A stretch of DNA of 16,646 bases from a bacterium (GTDB lineage: Bacteria > Bacteroidota > Bacteroidia > Bacteroidales > Muribaculaceae): positions 1 through 16,646 of the forward strand of contig SFTJ01000061.1 of assembly GCA_004563195.1 (NCBI GenBank), given 5' to 3'. Of the stretch, positions 13,114 through 16,646 are shown one piece after another. Both the position numbers and the translations under genes were made by a program. Every line of letters starts with the position of its first letter. Positions within the stretch are counted from its first letter, which is position 1. The notes under the pieces were generated by a model, which worked only from the letters and a program-made list of their open reading frames with translations, was not told the origin of the DNA and searched no databases.

Positions 13114-15206
13114 ACCAACTGCGAAAATCTGAAATAAAATACCTCTCGGGCGTGGGACCCAAGCGTGCCGAGCTGCTCGCCAAGCAACTCGACATTCACT
13201 CGTTCTACGACCTGTTGTATTATTTCCCGTTTCGCTACATCGACCGAAGCACCATTCACCACATCACCGACCTGCAGGGCGATATGCCTTACATTCAACT
13301 CAAAGGGCGTTTCATCAATTTCACCCCGCAGGGCGAAGGTGCCAAACGCCGACTCAATGCCCTTTTCACCGACGGAACTGGCACTATAGAATGTGTGTGG
13401 TTTAATCGTGTGAAACAGATTCAGGAAAGCTATCGCACTGGCATTGAATATGTGATTTTCGGTAAGCCATCGCTCTACAAGAGCGTTTACAGCATAGTGC
13501 ACCCCGAAGTAGATGTCTTCAGCCAAGCCAAACTCTCCGGCGGCTTGCGTGGCATGTATAATCTTACCGAAACGCTACGCAATCGCTCGTTCACCAATCG
13601 CACCATGCAGCAACTCGTCGACAATCTGCTTGCCACCGATGCCGTAAGCCGCATTGCCGACCCGCTTCCTGCCGAGATTATCGAGAAATACCACCTTATG
13701 CCACTCGCCGAGGCGCTGAAAAACATTCATCGCCCCGCCGACATCAGCACTCTGCAACGCGCTCAGTTCCGACTCAAATATGAGGAACTCTTCTACCTGC
13801 AACTCAACATTTTGCGATATTCATCGGCTCGAAATGCCAAACTACGCGGTTTTGTGTTCTCGCGCGTGGGGCATTATTTCAATACTTTCTACTCCGAGCA
13901 TCTGCCCTTTGCACTCACCGGCGCTCAGAAGCGAGTTATCAAGGAGATTCGCTCCGATATGGGCAGCGGCCGACAGATGAATCGCCTCCTGCAAGGCGAC
14001 GTGGGCAGCGGCAAAACTCTCGTGGCCCTTATGTGCATGCTGCTGGCGCTCGACAACGATTATCAGGCTGCCATCATGGCACCCACCGAGATTCTGGCTG
14101 CACAGCATTTCGAGACCATTAGCCATCTGGTGGAGCCTTTGGGAATTAAATGCGCCCTACTCACCGGCTCCACTCGTAAAAAACAGCGCGAAACCATACA
14201 CAGCGACCTCCTCGATGGCTCGCTGCAAATCATTATCGGCACCCATGCTCTGCTTGAAGATGTGGTGCAATTTCGCAACCTCGGTCTTGTGATTATCGAT
14301 GAGCAACACCGCTTCGGCGTGGCTCAGCGCGCTCGCCTTTGGAGCAAAAACACCAATCCGCCTCATGTGCTGGTGATGACAGCCACCCCCATTCCGCGCA
14401 CTCTCGCCATGACTGTGTATGGCGACCTCGATGTGTCGGTTATCGACGAACTCCCGCCGGGCAGAAAACCCGTCACCACCATACTGCGCACCGAGGAGTC
14501 GAGAATGCAGATGTATCGTTTCCTCGGAACACAACTCGCCGAGGGACGTCAAGTGTATGTGGTGCACCCTCTCATTCAGGAAAACGAAAAACTCGATCTT
14601 CACGACCTCGAGCAAGGCTATCGCACTATCTGCGAGACCTTCCCGAGCTATCGCGTCTGCTATGTGCACGGCAAAATGAAACCTGCCGAAAAGGAGCATC
14701 AAATGCAACTTTTCGTCACCAATCAGGCTCAAATAATGGTGGCAACCACTGTTATCGAAGTGGGCGTTAACGTACCCAACGCCTCGGTGATGATAATCGA
14801 AAACGCCGAGCGTTTCGGCTTGAGCCAACTGCACCAGTTGCGCGGTCGCGTGGGTCGCGGCGCCGCCAAGTCGTACTGCATCCTCATGTCGAAGCACCAA
14901 CTCGCCAAGGAAACCAAGCACCGACTCACCGTGATGACCGAAACCAACGACGGATTTGTGGTGGCTGAAGAAGATATGAAACTACGCGGTCCGGGCGACA
15001 TGGAAGGCACTCAGCAGAGCGGCATTGCTTTCAATCTGCACATCTCAAACCTCGCACAAGACGGCCAGATAGTACAACTCGCTCGCGACGATGCCCGCCA
15101 AATTATCAACATCGACCCGAGTCTCACATCCGAAAAATATGCCTCTCTCGGCAATCACATACACTCAATCTTCGCCCACGATGTTGACTGGAGCCTTATT
15201 AGCTGA
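13110..15206 (+). CDS. recG: ATP-dependent DNA helicase RecG
   Basis: Superfamily 2 translocase that remodels stalled replication forks and branched recombination intermediates. The 698 residues equal the usual length. Order: an N-terminal wedge/OB domain (about 1-260, with LSGVGPKRAELL at 12-23 and the OB strands around 60-135), Walker A GDVGSGKT (296-303), APTEILA (324-330), DEQH box (397-400), TATPIPR (424-430), and motif VI region QLRGRVGRG (576-584). The C-terminal part contains LRGPGDMEGTQQSG, the conserved TRG-type motif that couples ATP hydrolysis to translocation. The start ATG overlaps the ispD stop. No strong terminator follows. Confidence 0.98.
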   Translation: MNQLRKSEIKYLSGVGPKRAELLAKQLDIHSFYDLLYYFPFRYIDRSTIHHITDLQGDMPYIQLKGRFINFTPQGEGAKRRLNALFTDGTGTIECVWFNRVKQIQESYRTGIEYVIFGKPSLYKSVYSIVHPEVDVFSQAKLSGGLRGMYNLTETLRNRSFTNRTMQQLVDNLLATDAVSRIADPLPAEIIEKYHLMPLAEALKNIHRPADISTLQRAQFRLKYEELFYLQLNILRYSSARNAKLRGFVFSRVGHYFNTFYSEHLPFALTGAQKRVIKEIRSDMGSGRQMNRLLQGDVGSGKTLVALMCMLLALDNDYQAAIMAPTEILAAQHFETISHLVEPLGIKCALLTGSTRKKQRETIHSDLLDGSLQIIIGTHALLEDVVQFRNLGLVIIDEQHRFGVAQRARLWSKNTNPPHVLVMTATPIPRTLAMTVYGDLDVSVIDELPPGRKPVTTILRTEESRMQMYRFLGTQLAEGRQVYVVHPLIQENEKLDLHDLEQGYRTICETFPSYRVCYVHGKMKPAEKEHQMQLFVTNQAQIMVATTVIEVGVNVPNASVMIIENAERFGLSQLHQLRGRVGRGAAKSYCILMSKHQLAKETKHRLTVMTETNDGFVVAEEDMKLRGPGDMEGTQQSGIAFNLHISNLAQDGQIVQLARDDARQIINIDPSLTSEKYASLGNHIHSIFAHDVDWSLIS

Positions 15207-15280
15207 TTGTTTTAACCAGAAACCGCTCGTTTTGTATACAGCTGGCAATCAACGTATTACAAAACAGGCAAAAATAACTT

Positions 15281-15296
15281 TTGTAAATTTTTACAA
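15281..15296. repeat. AT-rich palindrome between recG and the M23 gene
   Basis: TTGTAAATTTTTACAA has 7 bp arms and a 2-base centre, followed by GTTTTAG. It could be a weak recG terminator or an operator upstream of the next promoter. Confidence 0.35.
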
Positions 15297-15314
15297 GTTT
15301 TAGCACTTAATTGG

Positions 15315-15345
15315 TTGACATTTAAGAAATTAATACCTATCTTTG
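15315..15345 (+). promoter_or_regulatory. Promoter of the M23 peptidase gene
   Basis: TTG (15315-15317) and TATCTTTG (15338-15345) are 20 bases apart. The predicted start is about 15351, giving a 5' UTR of roughly 28 bases. Confidence 0.6.
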
Positions 15346-15379
15346 TAACACCAAAAAAGCCAAACGGTAGAGATACTAT

Positions 15380-16318
15380 ATGAACTTAAATACAACAATA
15401 AAAAGAATAGGATTGAGCGTGGTTGCTGTTGTCGCTATGACAATGGCAAATAATGCTTTTGCACAAAACCTGCAAAGCGTATCAAACTATTCGAAGACTC
15501 ACGAAAAGTTCTTGGCACACCAAAACAAAGTGCAAGAACAGATTCGCCTTAAAGAAGCACAAGAATTTGCATCACATCTATACGACGAAGACGAACAGGA
15601 ACCCGAACTCGACATCTATGCAGAAGGTTGGGAAAGCGACAAAGTTAACGCTTATCGCGATGCCGTGATACCTAACACTCAAGTTCTCAACGTTTCGAAA
15701 TATCACATGCCCATTATAGGACGCGTAACATCGCGCTACGGCTATCGCCCTCGTTTCCGCCGCATGCACTACGGTATCGACCTCGGTCTTTCGGTTGGCG
15801 ACACCGTGAGAGCGGCTTTCAGCGGTAAAGTGCGATTGACTAAATACGAACGCGGCGGCTATGGTTTCTACGTAATTCTTCGCCACGACAATGGTATGGA
15901 AACCGTTTATGGTCACCTTTCTCGTTTCCTCGTTAAGCCCGACCAGCGCATCGAAGCCGGACAACCTATCGCCCTCGGCGGAAGCACCGGACACAGCACA
16001 GGTCCACACCTTCACTTCGAAACTCGTTTTATGGGTATAGCCATAAACCCCGAAGCTATCTTCGATTTCGAAAACAAAACTACTCACACCGACACTTACA
16101 CATTCAATAAGAATAACTACTCTAAGAGCAGAAATTACGCTCCCAAGAGTCGCAAATCATCGAGCAGAAGCTACGGTTCAACTCACAAGGTGCGCCAAGG
16201 CGAAACATTAGGCGGTATAGCTGCACGCTACGGAACTACAGTGGCTAAGCTCCAACGCCTTAACGGTCTCGGAAAATCAACAAACATCAGAGCTGGTAAG
16301 AGCATCAGAGTAAGATAA
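15380..16318 (+). CDS. M23 family metallopeptidase with C-terminal LysM domain
   Basis: Secreted or envelope-bound peptidoglycan hydrolase of the LytM/lysostaphin type. The 312 residues start with a signal peptide (about 1-29, ending NAFAQ). A charged, possibly helical linker (about 40-90) leads to the M23 domain (about 108-228) with the zinc ligands H130 and D134 in MHYGIDLG, YGH179-L, and GPH210-L-H212-F. All catalytic positions of active LytM-type enzymes are present, so it should be a true endopeptidase rather than a degenerate activator. A basic Ser/Arg-rich linker (about 245-266) precedes a LysM domain (about 269-312: HKVRQGETLGGIAARYG to the end) that would bind peptidoglycan. It has its own promoter and terminator and is monocistronic. 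Exact cleavage specificity cannot be read. Confidence 0.92.
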   Translation: MNLNTTIKRIGLSVVAVVAMTMANNAFAQNLQSVSNYSKTHEKFLAHQNKVQEQIRLKEAQEFASHLYDEDEQEPELDIYAEGWESDKVNAYRDAVIPNTQVLNVSKYHMPIIGRVTSRYGYRPRFRRMHYGIDLGLSVGDTVRAAFSGKVRLTKYERGGYGFYVILRHDNGMETVYGHLSRFLVKPDQRIEAGQPIALGGSTGHSTGPHLHFETRFMGIAINPEAIFDFENKTTHTDTYTFNKNNYSKSRNYAPKSRKSSSRSYGSTHKVRQGETLGGIAARYGTTVAKLQRLNGLGKSTNIRAGKSIRVR

Positions 16319-16351
16319 ACCGACCATTAATCTCTATCAATAAATATATCA

Positions 16352-16392
16352 CAATAGATGTAACCAACCCAAGGTTGCATCTATTGATTTTT
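16352..16392 (+). terminator. Terminator of the M23 gene
   Basis: CAATAGATG (16352-16360) pairs with CATCTATTG (16378-16386); a T-G pair and AACC/GGTT extend the stem to 14 pairs with a 7-base loop. Five T follow (16388-16392) and run directly into a copy of the mini-element end sequence. Confidence 0.85.
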
Positions 16393-16409
16393 ATTGCTGT
16401 CCGATAAAA
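16392..16409 (+). repeat. Third copy of the IS4-type 18 bp end sequence
   Basis: TATTGCTGTCCGATAAAA is identical to the left end of the 148 bp mini-element at 7581. The sequence beyond it (ACTGACTAACG) differs from the mini-element interior. It may mark the end of another element extending rightward, or be a solo end left after deletion. Confidence 0.6.
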
Positions 16410-16420
16410 ACTGACTAACG

Positions 16421-16462
16421 AAAAAAATATGACTCGACTATCGTTATCACGGTGGTCGAGTC
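16421..16462 (-). terminator. Hairpin, probable minus-strand terminator
   Basis: GACTCGAC (16431-16438) pairs with GTCGAGTC (16455-16462). On the minus strand a T run (16427-16421) follows after three bases. On the plus strand TTATTTTG follows, so it may work both ways. Confidence 0.55.
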
Positions 16463-16646
16463 TTATTTTGATTTCCAAGCCCCCATCAGTCTGCCGCCCT
16501 GCCTCGGGGAGGCTGATTTATGGTTAGCACCACACAGAGGGAGCGCAGGTACAACCGTCCGCGATGGCGTATCGGACTAAAAAGCATAGCCACCTCGGCT
16601 CGGGTGGCTATTGTTGTGTCGGTTATTCTGTCGGTTTCCAACGGTC
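16463..16646. other. Hairpin-rich window end without a recognisable gene
   Basis: ATAGCCACC (16586-16594) pairs with GGTGGCTAT (16603-16611) and on the minus strand is followed by GCTTTTT, so it looks like the terminator of a minus-strand gene beyond the window. Another GCCT/AGGC-rich palindrome lies near 16490-16520. A minus-strand open frame (16576-16463, ending ASPRQGGRLMGAWKSK) stops right before the hairpin at 16462, but it lacks a start and uses unusual codons, so I do not call it a gene. Confidence 0.4.

Noticed and set aside
16463..16576. Minus-strand 37-codon frame ending ASPRQGGRLMGAWKSK
   Set aside because: No start codon before an in-frame stop, codon use unlike neighbouring genes, lies among hairpins.

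Overview
The window looks like a chromosomal segment of a Bacteroidales bacterium, most likely Muribaculaceae or a close relative; the family is an inference. The evidence is Bacteroidota-type promoters (TTTG near -33, TAnnTTTG near -7) in front of most genes, A-rich translation starts without Shine-Dalgarno sequences, a type IX secretion-like C-terminal tail, and insertion-sequence fragments of types common in this order.

Layout. Positions 1-2300 (minus) hold nearly all of a class A penicillin-binding protein. Diverging from it, after a long leader containing a short ORF and an intrinsic terminator, lies a metabolic run on the plus strand: pyrB, pyrI, a flavin reductase-family gene and glyA. 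From 6198 to 7816 there is no intact gene. This stretch holds a possible small RNA, about 2.5 tandem copies of a 275-280 bp foldback repeat, the left end of an IS110-family element with a strong candidate bridge RNA, and a 148 bp mini-element derived from an IS4/DUF4372-type insertion sequence. Next, on the minus strand, come a secreted beta-helix protein (7817-9304), a short gene remnant and an outer-membrane beta-barrel protein (9791-10420). On the plus strand follow a DUF59 iron-sulfur assembly gene with lpxH, about 680 bp of non-coding DNA with a second possible small RNA, the overlapping pair ispD-recG, and an M23/LysM cell-wall hydrolase. The window ends in hairpin-rich DNA carrying another copy of the mini-element end sequence.

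The intact genes are mostly housekeeping: pyrimidine and one-carbon metabolism (pyrB, pyrI, glyA), envelope building (PBP1A, LpxH, the M23 hydrolase, the outer-membrane proteins), isoprenoid synthesis (IspD), Fe-S maturation (DUF59) and DNA repair (RecG).

The most interesting region is 6548-7728. The RNA encoded upstream of the broken IS110 transposase can fold into a closing stem plus two arms. The loop of the first arm contains two segments that together spell a 14 bp sequence occurring intact in two neighbouring repeat units, and the third unit loses homology at the degenerate version of that site. This suggests an IS110 element whose guide RNA directs it to a hairpin in an intergenic repeat family. 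A second notable point is the pyrB leader, which resembles the enterobacterial pyrBI attenuator in layout.
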